Assembly: GCF_900113955.1 (NCBI RefSeq)
Contig: NZ_FORH01000003.1
Location: 124,001 to 188,000, forward strand
DNA: 64,000 nt
Reading direction: 5' to 3'
From: Celeribacter neptunius
Lineage (GTDB): Bacteria; Pseudomonadota; Alphaproteobacteria; Rhodobacterales; Rhodobacteraceae
This document shows, in pieces, positions 26,164 through 34,244 of the stretch (the first letter of the stretch is position 1; the number at the start of each line of letters is the position of its first letter). The notes under the pieces are model-generated. The model saw only the letters and a list, made by a program, of their open reading frames with translations, did no database searches and was not told where the DNA came from. The position numbers and the translations under genes are program-made.

Positions 26164-27456
26164 TTATGTCCGATTCGGGACCAATTGGGGCGGTTTTGGG
26201 CCACCTGTTGCCCAATCGAGGACTTGAACCGTATGAACAACCGGCACCTCCCCGCCTGATTTCAACTGCATGATGCAGCCAATATTGCCCGCGACTACTA
26301 TATCTGGTGTTGTCTCTAAAATTCTATTTAATTTATTATTTTTTAAAACTTTAGAGATTTCAGGCTGCAGAAGGTTATAGGTTCCGGCCGATCCACAGCA
26401 CAAATGGCTGTCGCGCGGCTCGACCACCTCGAATCCCACGCGTTTGAGCAGGTCCTTGGGATAGCTCTTGATTTGCTGGCCATGCTGAAGCGAACAGGCC
26501 GCATGATAGGTCACGCGCAGATCCTGCTCGCCTTCGGGCAGGTCGAGTTTGATCAGCACTTCGGAAATGTCTTTCGCAAGCCCGGCAATCTTCGCGGCGG
26601 GCTCTGCCAAGTCCGAAGTGCGGAACATATGGCCGTAATCCTTCACCGTGGTGCCGCAGCCCGAGGTGTTGATGACAATCGCGTCGAGCCCGTCGCCATC
26701 GATCTCGTGCGTCCAGGCGCGGATATTTTTTTCGGCCAGCGCATGGCTCTCCGCCGCCTTGCCCATGTGATGGGTGATCGCACCGCAACAGCCCGCACCT
26801 TTCGCCACGACGACATCACAGCCCAGCCGGGTCAGAAGCCGGATCGTCGCATCGTTGATATCGGTGTCGAGCGCCTTTTGCGCGCATCCCGTCATCAGCG
26901 CGACACGCATCTTGCGTTCACCTTCGGCCGGAAAGACCTGAGCATCGTCGTTGCGCGACACCGGCGGGATCTGCGCCGGCGCCATCTCCAGCATGGCCTT
27001 GAGGCGCGGATCGGGCAGCAGGTGCCGGAACGGTTTGGCGATCTTGGCGCCCAAAAGCGCGATCCTGAACCGCGACGGATAGGGAATGATCTTCGCCAAG
27101 GTCCAGCGCAGCAGCCGATCCATCAACGGGCGCCGATAGGTCCGCTCCACATGCGCGCGCGCATGGTCGATCAGATGCATGTAATGCACGCCCGAGGGGC
27201 ATGTGGTCATGCAGGACAGGCAGGAGAGGCAGCGATCCAAATGCTTGACCGTCTTCGCATCGGCGGGCCGGTCGTTTTCCAGCATATCCTTGATCAGGTA
27301 GATCCGCCCGCGCGGGCTGTCGAGCTCATCGCCCAGGACCGCATAGGTCGGGCAGGTCGCGGTACAGAACCCGCAATGCACGCAGGCGCGCAGGATCTCG
27401 TTGGCGCGGGCAATGCCGGGGTCTTTGAGTTGATCGGAGGTAAAATTGGTTTGCAT
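26164..27456 (-). CDS. glcF: Glycolate oxidase iron-sulfur subunit
   Basis: Electron-transfer subunit of the membrane-associated glycolate dehydrogenase, 430 residues. Two 4Fe-4S motifs lie near the N terminus (CVHCGFCTATCP and CLSCLSCMTTCP), followed by two CCG domains (GCCGAITHH near 230 and LCCGSAGTYN near 352). It is the last gene of glcDEF and touches glcE by one base (27456). A stretch near residues 362-387 is unusually AT-rich with rare codons (TTA three times, AGA, ATA), unlike the rest of the gene, although the protein frame stays intact. Confidence 0.96.
   Translation of the reverse strand: MQTNFTSDQLKDPGIARANEILRACVHCGFCTATCPTYAVLGDELDSPRGRIYLIKDMLENDRPADAKTVKHLDRCLSCLSCMTTCPSGVHYMHLIDHARAHVERTYRRPLMDRLLRWTLAKIIPYPSRFRIALLGAKIAKPFRHLLPDPRLKAMLEMAPAQIPPVSRNDDAQVFPAEGERKMRVALMTGCAQKALDTDINDATIRLLTRLGCDVVVAKGAGCCGAITHHMGKAAESHALAEKNIRAWTHEIDGDGLDAIVINTSGCGTTVKDYGHMFRTSDLAEPAAKIAGLAKDISEVLIKLDLPEGEQDLRVTYHAACSLQHGQQIKSYPKDLLKRVGFEVVEPRDSHLCCGSAGTYNLLQPEISKVLKNNKLNRILETTPDIVVAGNIGCIMQLKSGGEVPVVHTVQVLDWATGGPKPPQLVPNRT
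26313..26357. other. AT-rich rare-codon island inside glcF
   Basis: TCTCTAAA (26313-26320) and TTTAGAGA (26350-26357) flank a run almost free of G and C within an otherwise GC-rich gene. On the coding strand it uses TTA, AGA and ATA codons, which are rare in the flanking genes. It may be an imported recombination tract, a programmed pause site, or a structured RNA element. Confidence 0.7.
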
Positions 27457-28607
27457 CAGCCCATCATCCCGCGATTGAATTTTTGATCAGGATCGAATTT
27501 CTGACGCAACCCGGCGGCAAGCCGCGCCGTCACCGGATTATCCGAATGAAACACGCCGAGCCTGCGCTTGGTCGCATCCGAGGCACGGATCAGCGTGGCA
27601 TGGGCTTTCGTCCCCGTGGCGGCCATTTTCGCGCGCAGGTCGCTCCCCGCCTCGGTCAAAAGCCAGAGCCTGTTGCCGCCCCAGTCATAGATCACATCCA
27701 GGGGGTCCAGGGCCTGAACCAGTGCCGCCGCTTCCGAGGGTTTGACGGAGACACGCCAGACATCGCCCCCGGCTGCGTGGAACCGGGAGACATCGCGGAT
27801 GGCTTGCCAGATCCCGGCGTTCGCCGTCGCATCCCAGAGAATATCACTGTCGCCAAAGCGTTTGAGCGCCTCTTGCAGCGCCCCCATGCGATAGCGCAGG
27901 GAGTTCTCGAAACCTTCAAGCCGGATCAGCGTGCGTGATGCGCCCCCTGCCCCGTCTTCGCGCAGATGCGCAGCGCCGGTGACGTCGAACGGCGTGCCGA
28001 GCGCGGTGGAGAGCGCCTGCACGGCCTCGGCCTCTCCCAGCCCTTCGATCATCAGCGTGGCGCTCATTTCGGGAATTGGCGCCACCTTAAGCGAGACCTC
28101 GGTGATCAGCCCGAGCGTTCCATGGCTCCCGGCCATGAGTTTCACCAGATCGAGCCCGGTGACGTTCTTCATCACCCGCCCGCCGTTTTTCACCACCTGT
28201 CCGCGCCCGTCAATGAATTCGACACCGAGGCAGAAATCGCGACAGGCGCCGACACCGACACGGCGCGGCCCGGAAAGGTTGCCGGCCAGCACGCCACCGA
28301 TGCTCGGCGCGCCCGCGCGGCCCAAGAGCCCACGCATATCGGGCGGCTCGAAGGCCAGACGCTGGTTCTCGCTGGCGAGCACCGCCTCGACCGTCTCGAG
28401 CGGCACACCCGCCGCCACGGTGAGCGTAAGAGCGCTCGGGTCATAATCCCAGGCCTCTCCCGGTGCGCTCAGCGCCACACCGTCGGCCAGCCCGATCCGG
28501 CTGGTGCCCTGGCCGCAACAGAGAAACGGCCCGCCCGCACGGATCTGGTCGGCAAGACGATCCCGCTCTTCGAAATACCCGGCATTGCGCGCCGCCAGAA
28601 TGCTCAT
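27456..28607 (-). CDS. glcE: Glycolate oxidase FAD-binding subunit GlcE
   Basis: FAD-binding subunit, 383 residues. It contains a PCMH-type FAD domain (about 20-190): GGPFLCCGQGTSRIGLADGV, AGAPSIGGVLAGNLSGPRRVGVG and VVKNGGRVMKNVTGLDLVKLMAGSHGTLGLITE. It forms the glycolate dehydrogenase complex with GlcD and GlcF, oxidising glycolate to glyoxylate. Start at ATG 28607, which overlaps the glcD stop (ATGA, 28604-28607), indicating coupled translation. Confidence 0.95.
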   Translation of the reverse strand: MSILAARNAGYFEERDRLADQIRAGGPFLCCGQGTSRIGLADGVALSAPGEAWDYDPSALTLTVAAGVPLETVEAVLASENQRLAFEPPDMRGLLGRAGAPSIGGVLAGNLSGPRRVGVGACRDFCLGVEFIDGRGQVVKNGGRVMKNVTGLDLVKLMAGSHGTLGLITEVSLKVAPIPEMSATLMIEGLGEAEAVQALSTALGTPFDVTGAAHLREDGAGGASRTLIRLEGFENSLRYRMGALQEALKRFGDSDILWDATANAGIWQAIRDVSRFHAAGGDVWRVSVKPSEAAALVQALDPLDVIYDWGGNRLWLLTEAGSDLRAKMAATGTKAHATLIRASDATKRRLGVFHSDNPVTARLAAGLRQKFDPDQKFNRGMMG

Positions 28608-30040
28608 CCATCCGCCCTCCGGCTGTCGCTCACATGGAGCGGAAAGACCTTGGCCGGGTTCAAGAGCCATTTCGGGTCGAACACGTCTTTCACCGCCATT
28701 TGCGCCTCGAGATCCGCGGGTGCGAATTGATGGGTCATCAGATCGCGTTTCTCGACCCCGACCCCGTGTTCACCGGTCAGACAGCCGCCGACATCGACGC
28801 AAAGCTTGAGGATTTCGGCGCCAAGCGCCTCGGCGCTCGCCAACTGTCCCGGCTCATTGGCGTTGAACAGGATCAGCGGGTGCATATTGCCATCGCCGGC
28901 GTGGAAGACATTGCCGACCATATGGCCGTATTCTTCGCCCAGCTCGCCGATACGTTTGAGAACATTGGGCAATTCACCGACCGGGATGGTGCCGTCGAGA
29001 CAGATGTAATCGCCCATCTGCCCCATCGCGCCAAAGGCCGATTTGCGACCGAGCCAGATTCGGGCGCTTTCATCGGCGCTCTGGCTCTCGCGGATTTCCA
29101 CCGGGTTGTGGCGCTCGGCGATCCCGATGATCCGGGCGAGCTGATCGGCAATCTCCTGTTCCGAACCCTCAACCTCGACGATCAGCAGCGCCTCGCACTC
29201 CGGGTAGCCCGCCTTGGCGAAGGCCTCGGTGGCGCGGATGATCGGCCGGTCCATGAATTCGATCGCCACCGGGATGAGACCGGAACGGATGATATCGGCG
29301 ACACAGGCGCCGGCCACCTCATTGCTGTCAAAACCCATGAGCACGGGCCGCGCGCCTTCGGGCTTTGGCAAAATGCGCAGCGTCGCTTCGGTGACCACGC
29401 CCAACTGCCCCTCGGAGCCGCAAATCAGCCCCAAAAGGTCAAGTCCGGCGGCCTCCATCTCTGCCCCGCCGATCTCCACCACCTCGCCATCGGCCATCAC
29501 CATGGTGACCCCCAGGAGATTGTTGGTGGTGACGCCGTATTTCAGACAATGCGCGCCGCCGGAGTTCATCGCGATATTGCCGGAAATGGCGCAGGCCAAT
29601 TGGCTCGACGGATCGGGGGCGTAGAAGAACCCGTCGCTCTCGACCGCGCCCGTCACGGAGAGATTGGTCATGCCGGTCTGCACCCGGATGTAGCGGTCTG
29701 GATAGTTCACCTCCAGGACCTCGCGCAGCCGCGCCACGCCGAGGATCACCGAATCGGCGGTGGGCAGAGAGCCGCCGGCGAGCGAGGTGCCCGCACCACG
29801 CGGCACCACCGGCACCCCCATGTCATGACAGATCTTCAGGACAGCGGAGACCTCTTCGGTACTGGCGGGCAGGACGGCCAGCAAAGGCGCACAGCGATAT
29901 GCGGTCAACGCGTCGCATTCATAGGCCTTCACCTCTTCCGGGGCATCGATCACCGCGTCATGGGGCAGCACCGCCCTGAGACGGGTCACGAGCTCGGGTT
30001 TCCGGGCCAGAACCCCCGGCTTCGGGACAGGCATCTCCAT
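28604..30040 (-). CDS. glcD: Glycolate oxidase subunit GlcD
   Basis: Catalytic FAD subunit of glycolate dehydrogenase, 478 residues. The FAD-binding PCMH domain includes VVPRGAGTSLAGGSLPTADSVIL (shown in part) and AISGNIAMNSGGAHCLKYGVT. The C-terminal FAD-oxidase domain carries VFHAGDGNMHPLILF and GCLTGEHGVGVEKR. Start at ATG 30040 with GGAGATCACC in front. First gene of the glcDEF operon, which feeds glycolate carbon into glyoxylate metabolism. It diverges from the DUF599 gene. Confidence 0.96.
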   Translation of the reverse strand: MEMPVPKPGVLARKPELVTRLRAVLPHDAVIDAPEEVKAYECDALTAYRCAPLLAVLPASTEEVSAVLKICHDMGVPVVPRGAGTSLAGGSLPTADSVILGVARLREVLEVNYPDRYIRVQTGMTNLSVTGAVESDGFFYAPDPSSQLACAISGNIAMNSGGAHCLKYGVTTNNLLGVTMVMADGEVVEIGGAEMEAAGLDLLGLICGSEGQLGVVTEATLRILPKPEGARPVLMGFDSNEVAGACVADIIRSGLIPVAIEFMDRPIIRATEAFAKAGYPECEALLIVEVEGSEQEIADQLARIIGIAERHNPVEIRESQSADESARIWLGRKSAFGAMGQMGDYICLDGTIPVGELPNVLKRIGELGEEYGHMVGNVFHAGDGNMHPLILFNANEPGQLASAEALGAEILKLCVDVGGCLTGEHGVGVEKRDLMTHQFAPADLEAQMAVKDVFDPKWLLNPAKVFPLHVSDSRRADG

Positions 30041-30148
30041 GGTGATCTCCTCACACAGGCCGCGGTGCGGCCGCTCCTCGCATTGGTAATTTTTTAGAAC
30101 CAATTTTTGGATGTGACAAGGGGCGGGTGGTTGCGTAATGCTGCGCTC

Positions 30149-30844
30149 ATGGACCTGATCGATCAGCTACGCTATTTCACCCCGCTCGATGTCATCGCCG
30201 TGATCTATCTGATCGCGGCCTGGATGGTGCTTGGGTATATCATCGAAACGCCACCGAAATCACGAATCTCGACATCCGTTCTGGTGGCGCAATACCGCCG
30301 CGGCTGGATGGTACAGATGACCACCCGCAAGCCGCGAATTTTCGATGCCACCATCTTGTCGACCCTGCGCGAGGGCACGAGCTTTCTCGCCTCGGCCTGT
30401 CTCATTGCCATCGGCGGCGGCATGGCGGCGATTTCCAATGCCGAACGCCTGAGCGATGTTGCCAGCGAATTGGCGCTCGATACGCCGCGGGTGATCTGGG
30501 AGGTGAAGATCCTCTTGGCGCTGTTCTTCGTCACCAACGCCTTTCTGCGCTTCATCTGGTCGAACCGGCTGTTCGGCTATTGCGGCGTGGTCATGGCCTC
30601 GACCAGCAATGACGAGGCCGACCCGCAGGCCCTGCCGCGGGCGCGCAAGGCCGGCGAGCTGAACATCACCGCGGCACGGGCCTTCAACGCCGGATTGCGG
30701 GGGATCTATTTCGCCCTGGGGGCCTTGGGGTGGCTGTTCGGGCCCGGGGGCCTTCTGGTGGCGACAACGCTCACCATCGTGATCCTGTTGCGCCGCGAAT
30801 TCTGGTCGAGTTCGCGCCAGATCCTGATGCGCGAAGACGCGTAG
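30149..30844 (+). CDS. DUF599 family membrane protein
   Basis: Inner-membrane protein of 231 residues with about four helices (roughly 10-30, 75-95, 115-133 and 185-215). The conserved DUF599 phrase YRRGWMVQMTTRKPRIFDA and the TFLASACLIAIGGG-like helix are present. Function unknown. Start set at ATG 30149. It ends 4 nt before the convergent TetR gene. Confidence 0.85.
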   Translation: MDLIDQLRYFTPLDVIAVIYLIAAWMVLGYIIETPPKSRISTSVLVAQYRRGWMVQMTTRKPRIFDATILSTLREGTSFLASACLIAIGGGMAAISNAERLSDVASELALDTPRVIWEVKILLALFFVTNAFLRFIWSNRLFGYCGVVMASTSNDEADPQALPRARKAGELNITAARAFNAGLRGIYFALGALGWLFGPGGLLVATTLTIVILLRREFWSSSRQILMREDA

Positions 30845-30848
30845 CGCA

Positions 30849-31451
30849 TCACGCCGCCCGCCAGGACAGCGCCTCGATTCCGCGCGCGATGTCCTCGGCC
30901 ACCTGTGCCACCCGGTCTTCGGTATTGATGCGCTGCGCATAGGCGCGCAATCCGATCAGCTCCGTCTGCAGTCGCGCCGCCAGTCGCGCCGGATCGGCCT
31001 CGGCCGGCAATTCGCCCTCCGCCTGCGCGGCCCGCAACACCTCGGTCAGCGTCAATTCCATGCGGTCGATCAGCTCTTCGGCCAGGCCGCGGAGCGACGG
31101 ATCGTCGTCCGGCATCTCGAGAATGGTTTTCACCAACATGCAGGCACGCGAAGGCACCTCACCGCGGTTTTGCCCGCCCAGCTGACGGACGTAATTCGCC
31201 AACGCACCGAGCCGGGAGCCGCCCCCCGCCAGGACCTCCGACAATCCGCCCTGCGACTGGCCGGAATAGAGGCGCAGCGCTTCGGCAAAAAGCCCTTCCT
31301 TGGACCCGAAGGCTGCATAGATCGAACCGGGTCGCATATCGAGCGCCTGTTCCAGATCTTTCAGAGAGGTCGCATGAAACCCTTTGGCCCAGAACAGGTC
31401 CATTGCCGATTTCAGCACCTTGTCCCGGTCGTAGCTTGCCTGTCTTGCCAT
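30849..31451 (-). CDS. TetR-family transcriptional regulator
   Basis: Regulator of 200 residues. The N-terminal helix-turn-helix (about 10-55) reads VLKSAMDLFWAKGFHATSLKDLEQAL, then RPGSIYAAFGSKEGLFAEAL (shown in part), typical of TetR repressors. The C-terminal part is a helical ligand and dimer domain with CMLVKTILEM. Start at ATG 31451. It faces the AhpD/CMD-like gene across a 117-bp gap with three palindromes of the same sequence, so it almost certainly represses both genes. The inducer is unknown. Confidence 0.92.
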   Translation of the reverse strand: MARQASYDRDKVLKSAMDLFWAKGFHATSLKDLEQALDMRPGSIYAAFGSKEGLFAEALRLYSGQSQGGLSEVLAGGGSRLGALANYVRQLGGQNRGEVPSRACMLVKTILEMPDDDPSLRGLAEELIDRMELTLTEVLRAAQAEGELPAEADPARLAARLQTELIGLRAYAQRINTEDRVAQVAEDIARGIEALSWRAA

Positions 31452-31467
31452 AACTCGCTTCTTCAAG

Positions 31468-31485
31468 TTTGAGTGATTGCTCAAA
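31468..31485. promoter_or_regulatory. TetR operator palindrome 1
   Basis: TTTGAGTGATTGCTCAAA lies 17 bp upstream of the TetR-type gene. It is the least perfect of three copies of TTGAGC-N4-GCTCAA in this gap. Confidence 0.7.
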
Positions 31486-31491
31486 ATATAT

Positions 31492-31509
31492 CTTGAGCAA
31501 TCGCTCAAG
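31492..31509. promoter_or_regulatory. TetR operator palindrome 2
   Basis: CTTGAGCAATCGCTCAAG is a palindrome with perfect 7-bp arms. Its centre is 24 bp from that of the first copy. Confidence 0.8.
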
Positions 31510-31534
31510 TAAACTAGCATCGCCTCACTCTTAA

Positions 31535-31550
31535 TTGAGCAACCGCTCAA
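31535..31550. promoter_or_regulatory. TetR operator palindrome 3
   Basis: TTGAGCAACCGCTCAA lies 18 bp upstream of the AhpD/CMD-like start. It is centred 42 bp from the second copy, four helical turns. Confidence 0.8.
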
Positions 31551-31568
31551 GAATCAGAAGGATGAGAA

Positions 31569-32138
31569 ATGATCGACTTCACCGCTCACACGATTGACTC
31601 CGCCCCCGAAGACAGCCGCGCCACGATGGAGGAGGTCAAATCCGCCTTCGGTCGCGTCTCCGGGCTGATCGCCGTCATGGCCGAAGCCCCCGCTTTGGCA
31701 AAAGCCTATTGGCAGATGCATCATATTTTCATGAAGGAGACCACCTTTGACAAAGACGAGCTCACCGTCGTCTGGCAGACCATCAATGTCGAACATGAAT
31801 GCCATTATTGCGTCCCCGGCCACACCGGCATCGCGAAGATGATGAAGGTCGATGACGCCATCACCAATGCCTTGCGCGATGAAACCCCGCTGCCGAACGC
31901 CCATCTCGAAGCTTTGCGGACCTTCACGCTTCAGGTCGTGCGTCAACGCGGCAAGGTCACCCAGGAGCAGATGCAAGCCTTTGTCGACGCCGGCTATACC
32001 AAGCGCCAGATCCTCGAGGTGCTGGTCGGAACGGCCCAGAAGGTGATGTCGAACTACACCAATGCCATCGCCGAAACGCCGGTCGATCCGGCGATGCAGG
32101 CCTATGCCTGGAAAAAGGCCACGCCCGCACTGGCGTAA
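31569..32138 (+). CDS. AhpD / carboxymuconolactone decarboxylase-like protein
   Basis: Protein of 189 residues, mostly helical. The CMD/AhpD core is at about 45-150, with the redox-type motif ECHYCVPGHTGIAKM (Cys-x-x-Cys with a nearby His), which in AhpD acts as an alkylhydroperoxidase. It is controlled, by the operators in its promoter, together with the divergent TetR regulator. Likely a stress- or electrophile-induced antioxidant or small-molecule-modifying enzyme. Substrate unknown. Confidence 0.88.
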   Translation: MIDFTAHTIDSAPEDSRATMEEVKSAFGRVSGLIAVMAEAPALAKAYWQMHHIFMKETTFDKDELTVVWQTINVEHECHYCVPGHTGIAKMMKVDDAITNALRDETPLPNAHLEALRTFTLQVVRQRGKVTQEQMQAFVDAGYTKRQILEVLVGTAQKVMSNYTNAIAETPVDPAMQAYAWKKATPALA

Positions 32139-32177
32139 GCCTCAGAACGAAGGCAGCACGAGAGGCGGCGGGGAACC

Positions 32178-34244
32178 TCACCGCCGCCCTTCATAAAGCC
32201 AGGCCGCGACCGACAGCCCCGCCAAGAGCAGGAGCCACAGCCAGCCGGGCAAAAGCGGCGTCAGCCGGGTCGATTGCGTCAGATAGGCCTCGCGCGGGGT
32301 CAGGCCGAGCCAGCCACGCCCCGCCGCCACACGCCCCTCGGCCACCTGCCGAAACCTCGGCAATCCGTCGGACAGCGCAAACACGCCACCGCCCGTCGCC
32401 CTGATCACCGGAGCGAGCTTGCCGCCGGTGGCGATGGTTTCCTCGAATTCCCGCGGCGCGGCCGGACCCAGTACCATGACCGCCTTCTGATCGTCCTGAG
32501 AAAGACGATAGAGCCCCATCTCGCCGCCCTGCACCTCGGCCACGAACCGGCCGGGGGCCTGCTCCTCCATCGGCACGACCGAGACCGAACCGTCCGGCGC
32601 CTCGATGGTCACGGAACGCGTGCCCTCGGTCAGGCTGCGCCGAGTTATGGTGAGCGTATTGCCCTCTGCCGTCGCGGTCAGCGCCTCTTCCTCGAGCTCC
32701 GGCTCCTTCATCATCCAATGCGCGAGACGGCGCAACAATTCGAGCTGCGGCCCGCCGCCCTCGACCCCGCGTGTCCAGAGCCAGGCATCGTCGGAGCCCA
32801 GAACCGCCACGCGCCCCTCGCCGACCCGGTCGAGCACCAGCAAAGGCCGCTCATCGACACCGGACATCACCGTTTCACCGCCGGTCTCTGGGTCGAGATC
32901 GACCTGCCGGAACCAACGGCCCCAAGCGGGTTCATCCTCGGCCGCACGCAAACCGCCCAGACCCTCGGTCACCGGGTGGCGCGCACCCAGATCCGTCAGC
33001 CGCGGCAGGTATGGCTCCTCGACCACGCGTCCGGTGGGCGAAACCGGGATGACCCGGGCCAGGGGTGAGCGATAGAGGCTGTCGGCGCTGGCAAAATCCG
33101 GCCCGGCGGCAAAGAGCACGGCACCGCCGTCTTCGACATAGCGCGCGATATTATCGAGATAGGAAGCGGGCAGGATCCCGCGCAGTTTGTAGCGATCGAA
33201 AATGATCAGGTCGAAATCATCGACCTTTTCCATGAACAGTTCCCGCGTCGGGAAGGCGATCAGCGACAGCTCCGTCACCGGCACCCCGTCCTGTTTGTTG
33301 GGCGGGCGCAGAATGGTGAAATGCACCAGATCGACCGACGGATCGGATTTCAACAGGTTGCGCCAGGTCCGTTCGCCATTATGCGGCTCGCCCGAGACCA
33401 GCAACACCCGCAGCCGGTCGCGCACACCGTTGATCTGCACCATGGCGGAATTGTTGCGAGTGGTCAGCTCGCCCTGCGCCTGCGGCAGGGTGAACTGGAT
33501 CACATTCATGCCACCATGCGGCAGCGACAGCGGCACTTCGATGGAGCGCCCGATCGGCAAGGTAAAGCTCTGCGTCGCCCCACCGTCGATCGAGACCAGA
33601 AGCGGCGTGGTCGCGCCCTCGCCCGCCGGCACCGCGCCCTGATCCTCGACCCGGAGCTTGAGCGTCACTTCCTCGCCCATGATGGCAAAGCTCGGCGCGC
33701 TCTCGATCACCAGACGGCGGTCCCAATCCGTGGGCTCGCCGGTGAGCAAGAGATGCATCGGCGCCGGAAAGTCCGGGGCAAGCTCGACATCGTGGAGCTG
33801 GCCATCGGACAGCATAATGGCCCCCGCCAGACGACCGCGCGGCTCCTCGGCCATGGCCTCTGAGAGCGCGGTCATCAAGAGCGTGCCACGATTGTCAGGC
33901 GCATCGCCCAGGGTGATCTCACGCAGCTCGGTGTTGGGCAAAGCAGCCACACGCGCCTCCAGCGCAGCACGCGCTTCGGCCAGTTGTTCGGGGCGGGTGG
34001 AGAGATCTTCGGAGGCGCTCTGATCCACCACAAGAAACACGATATCGGTGAGCGGGTCGCGCTCTTCCTGCCTGAGCGACGGCCCGGCAAGGCTGATCAG
34101 GATCGCCAGCGCGGCGAGCCCCCTGAGCGGCCAGCCGGAAAGGCCGCGCCAACCGGCCACGGCAATGAGAACGACCGCAACCCCGGCCAGGACGATGAGC
34201 ACCGGCAGCGGGACAAGCGGGGAAAACACGAGATCGCGGATCAT
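32178..34244 (-). CDS. VWA / glutamine-amidotransferase-like membrane protein of the MoxR operon
   Basis: Protein of 688 residues, with two N-terminal membrane helices (about 10-55), a large domain and a single C-terminal helix (about 664-682). A VWA-like segment (DIVFLVVDQSASED) carries a DxSxS-type metal site, and a later region (FDLIIFDRYKLRG, VEDGGAVLFAAGPDF) resembles the class I glutamine amidotransferase-like fold found in such operons. It is the last gene of the moxR-DUF58-BatA cluster and overlaps the previous gene by 4 nt. Probably a periplasm-facing part of a MoxR-dependent assembly or stress complex. Confidence 0.85.
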   Translation of the reverse strand: MIRDLVFSPLVPLPVLIVLAGVAVVLIAVAGWRGLSGWPLRGLAALAILISLAGPSLRQEERDPLTDIVFLVVDQSASEDLSTRPEQLAEARAALEARVAALPNTELREITLGDAPDNRGTLLMTALSEAMAEEPRGRLAGAIMLSDGQLHDVELAPDFPAPMHLLLTGEPTDWDRRLVIESAPSFAIMGEEVTLKLRVEDQGAVPAGEGATTPLLVSIDGGATQSFTLPIGRSIEVPLSLPHGGMNVIQFTLPQAQGELTTRNNSAMVQINGVRDRLRVLLVSGEPHNGERTWRNLLKSDPSVDLVHFTILRPPNKQDGVPVTELSLIAFPTRELFMEKVDDFDLIIFDRYKLRGILPASYLDNIARYVEDGGAVLFAAGPDFASADSLYRSPLARVIPVSPTGRVVEEPYLPRLTDLGARHPVTEGLGGLRAAEDEPAWGRWFRQVDLDPETGGETVMSGVDERPLLVLDRVGEGRVAVLGSDDAWLWTRGVEGGGPQLELLRRLAHWMMKEPELEEEALTATAEGNTLTITRRSLTEGTRSVTIEAPDGSVSVVPMEEQAPGRFVAEVQGGEMGLYRLSQDDQKAVMVLGPAAPREFEETIATGGKLAPVIRATGGGVFALSDGLPRFRQVAEGRVAAGRGWLGLTPREAYLTQSTRLTPLLPGWLWLLLLAGLSVAAWLYEGRR

